This document shows positions 9,522 to 18,051 of a stretch of 64,000 nucleotides of DNA, one piece after another. Source of the stretch: Bacillus horti. GTDB taxonomy: Bacteria; Bacillota; Bacilli; Caldalkalibacillales; JCM-10596. The notes under the pieces are model-generated. The model was not told the origin of the DNA. It made no database searches and saw nothing but the letters and a program-made list of their open reading frames with translations. Positions within the stretch are counted from its first letter, which is position 1; each line of letters opens with the position of its first letter. A program made the translations under genes and the position numbers. The stretch covers positions 372,001 through 436,000 of the forward strand of contig NZ_JAUSTY010000001.1 of NCBI RefSeq assembly GCF_030813115.1. Reading direction: 5' to 3'.

Positions 9522-10391
9522 ATGACCAAGCTTAGAATTACGGCGGTTCAGCATTTAATGAGACCGATTACCGTATTTGATCAGTTTGCTGATCAGGTTT
9601 CAAGTTATGTTCGTGCAGCACGGGACTGGGACTCCCAGTTTGTCCTTTTACCTGAGATGTTTACCTTGCAGCTCCTTAGCTTTTTTCCACGCAGGGATCC
9701 GCAAACAACCATTCGTTTGTTGCATGAATTTACAGAACGTTACATTACACTGTTTCAAGAGCTCGCTCAAGAAACAGGATTATATATAGTTGCTGGAACA
9801 CATATGGTTAAAACAGAGGATGAAAAAATGTACAATATGTCCTATCTTTTTCATCCAAACGGGCATTATGACTGTCAGCCGAAGGTGCATTTAACTCCTT
9901 ATGAAAAATCAGCATGGTTTGTCCATGGGGGTGAGGAGTTCAAGGTGTTTGATACGGCTCACGGTAAAGTAGCGATTCTGATCTGCTATGATATTGAGTT
10001 TCCAGAAGCAGCACGAATCGTCAGTGATATGGGTGCTAAGATCATCTTTTGCCCTTCCTGTACGGATGATGAGCACGGTTTCCACCGTGTGCGGTTTTCC
10101 TGTCACGCTAGAGCGATAGAGAACCAGGTGTACGTTGTGCATACAGGAACAATAGGCTGGCTACCGAACGTTCAATATATGGAGGGGAACTATGGAGAAG
10201 CAGCTATTATTGCTCCAAGTGATACCGTCTTTCCACCTAAGGGGATTATCGCCAAAGGTCAGCCTAACATCGAATCGATTATTACAGGAGACATTGATTT
10301 AGACCTGTTAAAAGACCTCCCTGAAAAAGGCTCGGTTAGAACGATGCAGGATCGTCGTCCAGAAATTTATAAAAAGTATATTCAGTATTAG
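9522..10391 (+). CDS. Carbon-nitrogen hydrolase, nitrilase superfamily (YhcX C-terminal-half type)
   Basis: Hydrolyses a C-N bond of an unidentified amide or nitrile. The nitrilase triad is complete: Glu45 in LLPEMF, Lys121 in QPKVHLTPYEK, and nucleophile Cys155 in LICYDIEFPE. The length of 289 residues is that of a single-domain member. ATG 9522 follows TTAGGAGGGATTTT. The divergent neighbour is the GNAT domain with which this enzyme is fused in YhcX. Co-function is inferred from that known fusion. Confidence 0.92.
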   Translation: MTKLRITAVQHLMRPITVFDQFADQVSSYVRAARDWDSQFVLLPEMFTLQLLSFFPRRDPQTTIRLLHEFTERYITLFQELAQETGLYIVAGTHMVKTEDEKMYNMSYLFHPNGHYDCQPKVHLTPYEKSAWFVHGGEEFKVFDTAHGKVAILICYDIEFPEAARIVSDMGAKIIFCPSCTDDEHGFHRVRFSCHARAIENQVYVVHTGTIGWLPNVQYMEGNYGEAAIIAPSDTVFPPKGIIAKGQPNIESIITGDIDLDLLKDLPEKGSVRTMQDRRPEIYKKYIQY

Positions 10392-10536
10392 GATGGTGGA
10401 CATGGGTATATTTCCCCATTTTGATACCATGATAGCTAAAACTTAGATTTTCCTGGGTTATTAGTATAGAATAGATGGGTAAAGAAAATTGAATACATGA
10501 AACCTTGCTTGATGTGTTTCGTATGTATGAGAGTAG

Positions 10537-10584
10537 AATAACTAATTCTTAGCTTATAAGCTGCTGTAGCTAAGACTAGTTATT
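10537..10584 (+). terminator. Hairpin, probable terminator after the nitrilase gene
   Basis: AATAACTA plus TCTTAGCT pair with AGCTAAGA plus TAGTTATT (two 8-bp stems with a small internal bulge, 13-nt loop), followed by TCTTATTTTC. This is the only structure seen in the 248-bp gap before the lipoprotein gene. Confidence 0.6.
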
Positions 10585-10639
10585 TCTTATTTTCAGTCCT
10601 TAATTAGGATAAACAAACGTTTGGAGGAGAAAAAAGGTT

Positions 10640-11449
10640 ATGAAAAAATGGATGTTGATTTTGACTTTAGCTGCCAGTGTGCTAGTACTTGCTGCTTGTG
10701 GGACAGAAGCTGATAGCAGCGATGTTCAAAACGCCCAGGAAGTATTTGAAAAATCGGTTAATGCTATGGAGAGCGTTAACAGCTATAGTATGAGTATGGA
10801 TATGGAGCAAGAAATCCCATTTGGAGATGAAGTATTAAATACAAGTACATCAATGACAGGGGATCTTGTCCTTGTTCCTCTAAGTATGCACCAAGTCATG
10901 AATATGTCAGTTCCTGGTGAAGGGACTATGGAGATGGAAATGTATTTAACAGAGGAAGGCGTGTACATGTCCGACAGTGAATCAGGGATGTGGATGAATA
11001 TGCCTGAGGAGCTGTTTGGAGATCTAATGGATTTAGAATCTATGCAGACAAATCCACAGGAAGAGCTTGAAAGACTTGCTGAGTTCGTTGATGATTTCAG
11101 CTATGCTGAAGAAGGAGATTTCTACGTATTAACCTTATCTGCTTCTGGAGATAAATTCAAAGCACTAATCATGGATACACTGGAAGAGGTTACTGGCGGA
11201 GACGAATTGCTGGCTGAAGCGTTAGAGGATATTGAGATTCATCAGATTGATTATGAAATTAAGATTGATAAAGAAACATATTATCAGACTGAGCTAGTGA
11301 TGGATATGGATTTCACTATTACAGCAGATGGTGAAACGGTAAGAATTAAGCAAAAAGTAGATGCCACATTCTCTAACTTTAATGGTGTAGATGAGATTGT
11401 AGTTCCTCAAGAGGTTATTGATTCTGCTGTTGATTTAGGTGGATTCTAA
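10640..11449 (+). CDS. LppX/LprG-like lipoprotein (DUF6612 type)
   Basis: Secreted lipoprotein, 269 residues. It has a basic start, a hydrophobic segment and the lipobox LAAC (MKKWMLILTLAASVLVLAACG), so Cys20 is lipidated and the protein is anchored on the outer face of the membrane. The mature part has long alternating strands with repeated methionine-rich stretches (SMSMDMEQ, MNMSVPGEGTMEMEM), the style of the half-barrel LppX/LprG and DUF6612 proteins thought to hold hydrophobic ligands. ATG 10640 follows TTGGAGGAG. The gene stands alone; its 3' untranslated region contains palindromic array A before the terminator. The ligand is unknown. Confidence 0.8.
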   Translation: MKKWMLILTLAASVLVLAACGTEADSSDVQNAQEVFEKSVNAMESVNSYSMSMDMEQEIPFGDEVLNTSTSMTGDLVLVPLSMHQVMNMSVPGEGTMEMEMYLTEEGVYMSDSESGMWMNMPEELFGDLMDLESMQTNPQEELERLAEFVDDFSYAEEGDFYVLTLSASGDKFKALIMDTLEEVTGGDELLAEALEDIEIHQIDYEIKIDKETYYQTELVMDMDFTITADGETVRIKQKVDATFSNFNGVDEIVVPQEVIDSAVDLGGF

Positions 11450-11467
11450 TCTGCTTTCATGCAGCCT

Positions 11468-11651
11468 GTAACGGACATATTTGACTGTTAGATGAGGTTT
11501 TATCCTTGATTTGAATTCTAACGGACATATTCTACCCTTAGAATGAAAATTTAAAGCTATTGAACCCATTTGAACCGCTAAGATACAATTATGACCGTTA
11601 GAAGTTTTGGAGTTCGAAAAAGCGCCTCTAAGGTATACTTATGACCGTTAG
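11468..11651. repeat. Composite palindromic array A (four 24-bp units)
   Basis: Four units begin at 11468, 11518, 11578 and 11628. The first two read TAACGGACATATT...TTAG, and the last two are the same pattern inverted (CTAAG...TTATGACCGTTAG). The layout is 24-26-24-36-24-26-24 bp, so each pair has a 50-bp period. The array lies between the convergent lipoprotein and gcvH genes and upstream of the lipoprotein terminator, so it would be transcribed with that gene. It is not coding in any frame. Confidence 0.85.
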
Positions 11652-11664
11652 AGCCTTAATAGCA

Positions 11665-11710
11665 AGACCCGAGCAAGGATTAAACTCATCCATTACTCGG
11701 GTCTGTTTTT
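11665..11710 (+). terminator. Terminator of the lipoprotein gene
   Basis: AGACCCGAG (11665-11673) pairs with CTCGGGTCT (11696-11704); GGAT and ATCC inside the loop can extend the structure. GTTTTTAATTTT follows. Confidence 0.85.
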
Positions 11711-11763
11711 AATTTTACTAGGAGATAGCATTGTCTCCTATGATTTGAATAGCTTAATTCGTC

Positions 11764-12147
11764 TTAGTCTTGAGATACCATCTTCTCATAGTCTTCAGCA
11801 GACATAAGGTTGTCCAATTCACTTTCATCAGACATTTCAACGACGATCATCCAGCCGTCCCCATAAGGAGCTTCGTTCACTAGCTCAGGAGAATCCTCAA
11901 GATTTCCGTTAACTTCAAGAACCTTGCCGCTTACAGGAGAATAGAGTTCAGAAACGGTTTTTACCGATTCAACGCTACCGAAAGAGCCATCCTGCTCTAC
12001 TTCGTCTCCTTCTTCTGGAAGCTCTACAAAAACAATATCTCCTAGCTCAGATTGAGCAAAATCAGAAATCCCTATGTATGCTTTATTTCCTTCTACTCGT
12101 ACCCATTCATGTTCTTCACTATATTTAAGCTCTTTTGGTAAGTTCAC
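11764..12147 (-). CDS. gcvH: Glycine cleavage system H protein
   Basis: Lipoylated carrier of the aminomethyl group in glycine cleavage and, in Bacillus, a relay for protein lipoylation. The 127 residues have the typical start [10 protein letters not shown], the lipoyl-lysine Lys63 in [16 protein letters not shown], and the end [11 protein letters not shown]. gcvT and gcvP are not in the window, as expected for Bacillus where gcvH is unlinked. It follows the yusI-like gene, the B. subtilis arrangement (yusH/yusI). Confidence 0.97.
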   Translation of the reverse strand: MNLPKELKYSEEHEWVRVEGNKAYIGISDFAQSELGDIVFVELPEEGDEVEQDGSFGSVESVKTVSELYSPVSGKVLEVNGNLEDSPELVNEAPYGDGWMIVVEMSDESELDNLMSAEDYEKMVSQD

Positions 12148-12192
12148 AACTCATCCCTCCATCAATATCTCTTCATCTTCGATACTATCATA

Positions 12193-12555
12193 CTATTTTC
12201 CCCAAGCGTCTGCAAATAGATTATCTTTGAAACCAATGGTTACCTTAGAGCCGTCGGTCACAATTGGACGCTTAATGAGCATTCCGTCTGAGGATAATAG
12301 CTCAAGCTGCTCATCCTCCGATAAGTTTGGTAATTTATCCTTAATCCCTAATTCACGGTATTTCATTCCACTTGTATTAAAGAATTTCTTTAATTCTTCT
12401 CCTGATTGAGACCATAGCTTTTTCAGCTCTTCCTTAGTAGGAGGATCCTCGGCAATATTAATTTCATTAATTTCATATCCTTGATTCCCGAGCCATGCTT
12501 TAGCTTGTCTGCATGTCCCACACTTAGGGTATAAATAGGCTGTTAGCTTTGCCAT
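12193..12555 (-). CDS. yusI: ArsC/Spx-family thioredoxin-fold protein (YusI-like)
   Basis: Small thioredoxin-fold protein of the arsenate reductase/Spx family, 120 residues, with a Cys12-x-x-Cys15 site (YPKCGTCRQAKAWL) near the N terminus and the family block LSSDGMLIKRPIV. Length and CxxC fit both YusI and Spx. The position beside gcvH, as in B. subtilis, supports YusI over Spx. Its redox substrate is unknown. Confidence 0.85.
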   Translation of the reverse strand: MAKLTAYLYPKCGTCRQAKAWLGNQGYEINEINIAEDPPTKEELKKLWSQSGEELKKFFNTSGMKYRELGIKDKLPNLSEDEQLELLSSDGMLIKRPIVTDGSKVTIGFKDNLFADAWGK

Positions 12556-12717
12556 CTTTCATGCTCCTTTCTCTGCTGTGTCTACCTGTATTTTATCACA
12601 TTACGAGAACTCTCCCCACTCCACAAGCTCTGAAGCTCATAATGATTTTCTTTTATCATTTTATTTAATTATTCCTCTACTAACCCAATATAGGCTATAA
12701 ATTACTTGCCTAATAAG

Positions 12718-13296
12718 CTACTCTTTCTCCTCACTCCGGAAGACCTTGGCTCCTCGTACATACTCTACATCCTGTCGACCAGCTCTTACGTTTATCACCC
12801 GTGCTAAGGCAAATAAGTAATCTGATAACCGATTCAAATATTGTCGTACAAAAGGGTTCACAGCTTGACGTTGAGTTAGAGTTACCACACAGCGTTCTGC
12901 TCGGCGAACGACAGTCCGAGCCAAATGAAGCTGTGCCGCTGCCGTGGTTCCACCTGGCAAGATGAATCTCTCCAGCTCTGGAGCCTCTTGGACGTACTCA
13001 TCAATACGTTGCTCAAGAAACGTGACCATCTCTTCATGAACCTTGTAGGGATACTTCTCCTCAGCTCCTGCCTTCATACTTAAATCGCTACCACAATCAA
13101 ATAGCTCATGCTGAATATTCTCAAGCTCAGCGATTAGCTCCTTGGTCTCCACCGGTAGCAAGGAAACAACCACACCAATTTGACTATTAGCCTCATCAAC
13201 CGTACCGTATGCCTCAACCTGAATATCGTCCTTGTTCACACGACCACCAATAATACTCGTTTTTCCTTGGTCACCCGTTTTCGTGTAGATTTTCAT
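12718..13296 (-). CDS. ATP:cob(I)alamin adenosyltransferase, PduO type
   Basis: Converts cob(I)alamin to adenosylcobalamin. The family signature starts at the N terminus: MKIYTKTGDQGKTSIIGGRV, which binds ATP. It is followed by VEAYGTVDEANSQIGV, then LPGGTTAAAQLHLARTVVRRAER and YLNRLSDYLFALAR. I start at ATG 13296, seven bases after AAGGAG, giving 192 residues; an upstream in-frame ATG (13365) would add 23 residues unlike the family. It lies 100 bp after the btuD-cbiZ gene, so it completes the corrinoid uptake and activation operon. Confidence 0.93.
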   Translation of the reverse strand: MKIYTKTGDQGKTSIIGGRVNKDDIQVEAYGTVDEANSQIGVVVSLLPVETKELIAELENIQHELFDCGSDLSMKAGAEEKYPYKVHEEMVTFLEQRIDEYVQEAPELERFILPGGTTAAAQLHLARTVVRRAERCVVTLTQRQAVNPFVRQYLNRLSDYLFALARVINVRAGRQDVEYVRGAKVFRSEEKE

Positions 13297-13396
13297 AGCT
13301 ACGCTCCTTCCAATTGATTTAATAAGTTTTGTATACCCTTTCATATTCCTATAGCAAGCGTACACTTTTTAAATTGTGGAGACAATCAGCTGATCA

Positions 13397-14956
13397 TTAC
13401 CTATTGCCCTTTAGGTATCTTTCTATCGCCTGATAGGTTGCTTCATAAACGACCTGAGCGATCCCTTTACCAATAATTGTACCTGAACCAGCATAGGCTG
13501 TTCGCTCTCCTCTTTGAGAGCTTGCTATACATAAGCTATCAGTAGCTGTACCAGTAGCTAGTGTCCCCGTTTGTTTATCTTTAATCTGGTGAGCAGCTAG
13601 TGCTTTTGTTTTGGCTTCCGTTGCAGACAAACTAGCATTAACCAGAGCCCCATCAGATAGATGGGCATCCACAAAAACAAACACATTAATCGTACCTGCC
13701 CTTCTCACCTGTTGAGGTTCTGTATCCCCAATAATATCCACAGGGTTCCCCACTCCTGCTGTAACAACAGCAGCAAAGGAAACGCCGTGAAAGCTTCTCG
13801 TACAATGAACAGCATGCTTAAGTGGAACAGCCGTCATCATCCCAATCGCCTGATTAGGTAATATCCCTTTTTCCATCATCCAGCTTGAAACATCCTCCTG
13901 AGGATCAGAGCAAACGTAATCCTTAGTCACATAAAAATTGCAGTAATCCTGCGCCCACTGTATCCCTTCTCCCCAAACGGCATTGGATATCGTCCGGAAA
14001 GGCTGGTCAAGCTTAATATGGAGTAGTTCTTCAACCTGCTGAATGCTATACATCTCTACTAACGCTTTTTCTTGCTTTGAAATATGATTTTGAGTAGATA
14101 AATAAACCTGTGGCTTAGCTACGTCAGGATGGGTGGTAGCTTGCACCTGGACCTGATAGACCTCTTCAAGCTGCTTACTATTTTTGAGTAAGTTAGGTTC
14201 ACCCATCTCCTTCACAGTACCAGCATCTAAAAGGACAATCCGATCTGAGTAAAGTGCTGCTAAATTCAAGTCATGAAGAATTGCTAGAACAGTTAGCTTC
14301 CTTGTTTTCTGCCACTCCTTTAAAACCTGCAAAAGCTCATAGGAATGGTGAATATCTAGATGGTTCGTAGGCTCATCTAAAAAGAGAAGCTTAGGCTCTT
14401 GAACTAATGCTTTAGCTAACAAAACCCTCTGCTTCTCTCCACCGCTTAGCAGGCGAAAGGGAATATCTCTAAAAGCAGCAACATTCGTAAGCTCCATCAC
14501 CTCATCCACTTGTTTCTGATCCTTCTTCGTATACGTCTGGAACCAGCCCCGTTGAAAAGGATACCTTCCTAACTGAACAATCTCCTCAACGGTAAAGTCG
14601 AAGCTAACCTGCTCCTCCTGAGAGAGTACAGATATAACTCTAGCCTTTTCAACCGTTGAATAGCTTGATAATGGACGACCAAATAGATGAACCTCTCCTG
14701 AATGAATAGGTAAGAGTCCTGTGACCAGCTTTAAAACCGTAGATTTACCACTTCCATTGGGACCAATTAATGAGAGAAATTCACCTTCTAGAACTTCAAA
14801 GGAAATTTCTTTAACAACAAGTTGATCGTCATAGCCCCCTGATAGCTGATTAAGCTGTAAAACAGCATTCATTGAAGGGGACACAGGAGAAGATAAAGGA
14901 GAACCTACCTTTCCATGCTGTTCCTTAGTATATGGTAAACGCTTGGAGTCCGTCAC
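13397..14956 (-). CDS. btuD: Corrinoid ABC transporter ATPase fused to adenosylcobinamide amidohydrolase (BtuD-CbiZ)
   Basis: Two-domain protein of 519 residues. Residues about 30-275 are an ABC ATPase with Walker A GPNGSGKST, signature LSGGEKQRVLLAKAL, Walker B LLFLDEPTNHLD and a switch histidine in ILHDLNLA. From about 300 to the end is a CbiZ domain (AVWGEGIQWAQDYCNFYV, MMTAVPLKHA, VVTAGVGNPVDIIGDTE, ATATDSL-type ending). CbiZ hydrolyses adenosylcobinamide to adenosylcobyric acid, allowing incoming corrinoids to be remodelled. It overlaps btuC by 4 bp (ATGA), so the two are translationally coupled. The N-terminal 25 residues are low-complexity and possibly not structured. Confidence 0.93.
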   Translation of the reverse strand: MTDSKRLPYTKEQHGKVGSPLSSPVSPSMNAVLQLNQLSGGYDDQLVVKEISFEVLEGEFLSLIGPNGSGKSTVLKLVTGLLPIHSGEVHLFGRPLSSYSTVEKARVISVLSQEEQVSFDFTVEEIVQLGRYPFQRGWFQTYTKKDQKQVDEVMELTNVAAFRDIPFRLLSGGEKQRVLLAKALVQEPKLLFLDEPTNHLDIHHSYELLQVLKEWQKTRKLTVLAILHDLNLAALYSDRIVLLDAGTVKEMGEPNLLKNSKQLEEVYQVQVQATTHPDVAKPQVYLSTQNHISKQEKALVEMYSIQQVEELLHIKLDQPFRTISNAVWGEGIQWAQDYCNFYVTKDYVCSDPQEDVSSWMMEKGILPNQAIGMMTAVPLKHAVHCTRSFHGVSFAAVVTAGVGNPVDIIGDTEPQQVRRAGTINVFVFVDAHLSDGALVNASLSATEAKTKALAAHQIKDKQTGTLATGTATDSLCIASSQRGERTAYAGSGTIIGKGIAQVVYEATYQAIERYLKGNR

Positions 14957-16035
14957 ATCCTTACTCTCCTTCCACTGCGGTTTCTAATCAATAAGTAAGC
15001 AAAAACTGGGGCACCAATCAAAGCCGTAATGACCCCTATAGGTAACTCCTGAGGAGCAATAATTGTCCTAGAAAGAAGATCTGCGAGAATAAGAAAAGAG
15101 CTACCAACAAGAACAGACAAAGGTAAAACATGCTTATGGTTCGGACCAATGACCAGTCGTACAAGATGGGGAACAACAAGCCCTACAAATCCAATCATTC
15201 CTGAAACAGCTACAGCCCCTCCCGTCAAAAGGGAGGCTCCAATTAAAATATAAATCTTTTTCCGATTCACGTTGACCCCAACATGACGAGCTGCTTCCTC
15301 TCCTAATGCGAGTGTGTTCAATTCACGATAGTGCCAAATGATAACAATAGCCCCGAGTAAAAAGAAAGGGAGTACCAAGCCAACATAGCTCCATCCCCTC
15401 ATCCCTACACTACCCATAATCCAGTAAATGATCTGGCGTAGTTCTGTCCCACTAAGAGCAATAATTAATGAGATAAAAGCTCCTACAAACGAGCTAATAA
15501 TAATGCCCGCCAGAATGATAGTCTGTACCGCCATCCCTCGCCCTGAAAGACGTGTTAAGCTGTAAACCAACAGTAGCGTAAAAAAACCACCCGCAATTGA
15601 AAATAAAGGAAGGGTAAAGCCCTGTAGACCAACCAAAGTGATTTGAAAAAATATGACAGCTACTGCTCCTAACGCTGCTCCTGATGAAACACCAATCGTA
15701 TATGGATCAGCTAAGGGATTACGTAATAGCCCCTGGAATGCCGCTCCTGCAAGAGCTAATGAAGCTCCTACAATACCTGCCAAAATAACCCGTGGAAGAC
15801 GAATTTCCCAGATAATCATGGCTACCTGTTTTTCTATCTCTAATCCCAACCCAAGTCCAACACTCTTTTCTAAAAGAATATGCACGATGTCCTTCATTGG
15901 GATGGTGACACTACTATAAAATAATCCAAGAAGGCTTGTTACAAGAACAAGCCCTCCACAGCAAACATAAAGTAAAATAATTCTATTCAAAGATTTCCGG
16001 GTAAATATGCTTGGCAAGTGTCTCCACCCCATCAA
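14953..16035 (-). CDS. btuC: Corrinoid ABC transporter permease (FecCD family)
   Basis: Integral membrane permease with about ten hydrophobic segments and FecCD family blocks: EIRLPRVILAGIVGASLALAGAAFQGLLRNPLADPYTIGVSSGAALGA, then GFVGLVVPHLVRLVIGPNHKHVLP. It overlaps the end of btuF by 53 bp when read from the first possible start (TTG 16035, then ATG 16032). A start at TTG 16017, preceded by GGGGTGGAG, has the better Shine-Dalgarno sequence and may be the real one. Its ATPase partner follows directly with a 4-bp overlap. Confidence 0.94.
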   Translation of the reverse strand: MMGWRHLPSIFTRKSLNRIILLYVCCGGLVLVTSLLGLFYSSVTIPMKDIVHILLEKSVGLGLGLEIEKQVAMIIWEIRLPRVILAGIVGASLALAGAAFQGLLRNPLADPYTIGVSSGAALGAVAVIFFQITLVGLQGFTLPLFSIAGGFFTLLLVYSLTRLSGRGMAVQTIILAGIIISSFVGAFISLIIALSGTELRQIIYWIMGSVGMRGWSYVGLVLPFFLLGAIVIIWHYRELNTLALGEEAARHVGVNVNRKKIYILIGASLLTGGAVAVSGMIGFVGLVVPHLVRLVIGPNHKHVLPLSVLVGSSFLILADLLSRTIIAPQELPIGVITALIGAPVFAYLLIRNRSGRRVRM

Positions 16036-17014
16036 TTAAACGTGGACCTGAACGTGTTACTGTATCCTCATCCACCTCAAATACTTGTTCATTTTTCACA
16101 GCGGGCACCTCTCCCCACCCTGAACGATTCATAACCTCTTCTTCAACATCCATATAACTACCATACGTTGCTATAATCACATCGGGATTAAGCTGAATAA
16201 TCTCTTCCTCCGTCAAGCTCACCCAGCCTTCATGTTCTCCAGCTATATTCACCGCTTGGATGACTTGCAACATCTCATCCATAAATGTGTTTTTCCCTGT
16301 TGTAAAAATATCTGGCGAAGGAGATACCTCAATCCAAACTCGTTTTGGTTCCGTAACAGCCTCTGCTTTTTCTTTTACAGCTGCTAAACGCTCCTCCATC
16401 TCAGCAATGATATCCTCAGCTTCTGTAACAGCTCCAGTGGCTTGCCCAATTAGACGAAATGTATCATATACATCTGCAAAACTGGAAGCATCCTGTACCG
16501 CTATAACGTGAATGCCAACTTCTTCAAAACGCTGAACCGCTTCAACCTGCTGATTATATTGAGATTGAGAAATCAATAATAGGTCAGGTGAAAGAAGTAG
16601 GATTTCCTCCTCATTCATTTCCATATCCCCTATTTTAGCAACATCTTGGGTTTCAACAGGGAAATTACACCAAACGGAAACTCCAACCACTTTTTCACCC
16701 AAGCCTAACGCATAAACCATTTCTGTATTACTTGGAAAAACAGAAGCAATCGTTTCTGGCTGCTCCTCAATTGTGATTTCATTTCCTAAACCATCTGTAA
16801 TTGTAATGGGAAAGCTAGGCTCATTGTCGCCAGCCTCTTCCCCCTCAGCTTCACCTTCTGTGCTAGGAGCTTCTTCTCCCTCTATTTCCTCTTGATTACC
16901 CTGTGGTGCTGGATCAGCGTTATCTGTACCACATGCTACTAATCCTAACGTCAAACAAACGATAAGAACTAGGCTAAGCAAGCCCCATTTTTTCCATAGT
17001 TTCCACGATTCCAT
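15983..17014 (-). CDS. btuF: Corrinoid-binding lipoprotein of the ABC transporter
   Basis: Substrate-binding lipoprotein, 343 residues. Its signal peptide ends in the lipobox LVAC, followed by a Glu-rich linker (residues about 32-65). It has the helical-backbone (class III) binding fold of BtuF: IASVFPSNTEMVYALGLGEKVVGVSVWCNFP, LLSPDLLLISQ, WIEVSPSPDIFTTGKNTFMDEML. The cobalamin riboswitch upstream makes corrinoids its ligand with good confidence. First gene of the operon btuF-btuC-btuD/cbiZ-adenosyltransferase. Confidence 0.94.
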   Translation of the reverse strand: MESWKLWKKWGLLSLVLIVCLTLGLVACGTDNADPAPQGNQEEIEGEEAPSTEGEAEGEEAGDNEPSFPITITDGLGNEITIEEQPETIASVFPSNTEMVYALGLGEKVVGVSVWCNFPVETQDVAKIGDMEMNEEEILLLSPDLLLISQSQYNQQVEAVQRFEEVGIHVIAVQDASSFADVYDTFRLIGQATGAVTEAEDIIAEMEERLAAVKEKAEAVTEPKRVWIEVSPSPDIFTTGKNTFMDEMLQVIQAVNIAGEHEGWVSLTEEEIIQLNPDVIIATYGSYMDVEEEVMNRSGWGEVPAVKNEQVFEVDEDTVTRSGPRLIDGVETLAKHIYPEIFE

Positions 17015-17076
17015 GTTTTCATTCCTCCTACTGGTTCCCTCTAGGTTGATTCATTTATTGGTATAGAGCTCATTAG

Positions 17077-17142
17077 AAAAGCTTCCTCTAATGATGGACT
17101 AGACAACCTCTTCGAGAAGACTTCTATACAAGCTTTTCTTAT
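17077..17142 (-). repeat. 66-nt dispersed repeat, copy 1 (btuF leader)
   Basis: Read on the minus strand, 62 of 66 bases match 47706-47771, which sits upstream of the gltC-like gene. It is bounded by the inverted ends AGAAAAGCTT and AAGCTTTTCT and contains the shared core CTTCTCGAAGAGGTTGTC. One frame stays open and would encode FSKRLSSPSL. It lies between the riboswitch-linked hairpin and btuF. Confidence 0.85.
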
Positions 17143-17176
17143 ACTATCAACCTCTGAATTAAAAAAGTCTGATAGT

Positions 17177-17207
17177 AAAAGAACACCTTTCCAATGAAAA
17201 GGTGCTC
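17177..17207 (-). terminator. Putative riboswitch-controlled terminator
   Basis: On the minus strand GAGCACCTTT (17207-17198) pairs with AAAGGTGTTC (17190-17181), a 10-bp stem with one wobble and a 7-nt loop, then TTTT. It lies about 170 nt after the cobalamin aptamer and 165 nt before btuF. It is the best candidate for the expression platform, though the U-run is short. Confidence 0.5.
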
Positions 17208-17378
17208 CAGCTAATGAATACAGCACACAGACCTAATGTTAACCGGTAACCTTGTCCCTTATCTTTATCCTGCACATAAGGAATATAGCCATGGTTTGTT
17301 TAGGCAACAGTCTCGTTGACTGCCTTGCTGCTTCTAGCTTAAGCTTCCTTTTCCTCGAAGGATACTTAAGACCCTATG

Positions 17379-17546
17379 CCAAATAGGCAGGTCTCCTGAC
17401 TTACGCATCATCAAGGCTGACTCCCTTCCCATGAGGTTCACAGTGGTTTTTTCGTCGCCTTTTCGCGTTTACAGTGGCGGGACCGCGCTGGACTTACACC
17501 AGCTTCCCTTTTCCTCATTCCATTTACTAAAATGAGACCTATTTGG
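17379..17546 (-). promoter_or_regulatory. Cobalamin riboswitch
   Basis: The minus strand shows the cobalamin aptamer core: GGGAA...GCTGGTGTAAGTCCAGC, CGGTCCCGCCACTGTAAA, and the B12 box AGTCAGGAGACCTGCC (17401-17386). P1 is a perfect 9-bp helix, CCAAATAGG (17546-17538) with CCTATTTGG (17387-17379). It should switch off the btu operon when adenosylcobalamin is plentiful. The following 170 bases contain two more possible hairpins (near 17300-17375). Confidence 0.97.
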
Positions 17547-17693
17547 ATATGTATCTTGCTATATCAGTCTATAGCAAGCATATTGCATATTTTAAGCTCT
17601 CTATGCTTCATTATATAGATTAAATTGAACAAAGGCTAGGTTGAGATTACTATAAAAGGCTAATAGGAGCCTTATCCAGCCTTTTCCTTTCAC

Positions 17694-17954
17694 TTAGAAA
17701 GCTAAAATAGAGCTCATGACGATTGAAAAAATCATACACATACTCAGGGATAGCTTACCTTTTTTGTTGGATACCCTTTTTAAAACCACCTGTTGCATCG
17801 TCTCTCCCAAAAATAGATACCCTATGATTATTAAAGGAAAAGTCACTATATTGGACATATTTCTAGTAAGAATAAAGTCTGTAATCAAAACAAATAAAAA
17901 TCCAAAAAATAGACTTAAGGCTGTATAATACGGGTAGGATACAGCTTTCTTCAT
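17694..17954 (-). CDS. Small membrane protein, unknown
   Basis: 86 residues from ATG 17954, which follows AAGGAGGATACGT; a longer in-frame reading from 17981 has no ribosome binding site. Three hydrophobic segments are visible (about residues 8-27, 31-52 and 67-86), with a basic loop KRVSNKKGK before the last. I do not recognise a family. It stands alone between the riboswitch and an AbrB-type transporter gene. Confidence 0.65.
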   Translation of the reverse strand: MKKAVSYPYYTALSLFFGFLFVLITDFILTRNMSNIVTFPLIIIGYLFLGETMQQVVLKRVSNKKGKLSLSMCMIFSIVMSSILAF

Positions 17955-18051
17955 ACGTATCCTCCTTCTGCAAACGAGCACAGCTTTGGTAATTTAAGAA
18001 TATTATAATATTTAATCTAAAAATTGTAAAAGCTGTATCTTCATTTATTAT

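Noticed and set aside
11468-11651. CRISPR-like array
   Set aside because: Regular spacing, but only four units, with half of them inverted, palindromic degenerate units and no cas genes; this is not CRISPR architecture.
15983-16035. 53-bp overlap of btuC and btuF as evidence of a frameshift
   Set aside because: Both reading frames are intact; the overlap is probably an over-long btuC start, since TTG 16017 has a better Shine-Dalgarno sequence.
17041-17226. 61-codon minus-strand open frame in the btuF leader
   Set aside because: It contains the 66-nt repeat and the terminator-like hairpin and lacks a convincing ribosome site. Reported as a repeat instead.
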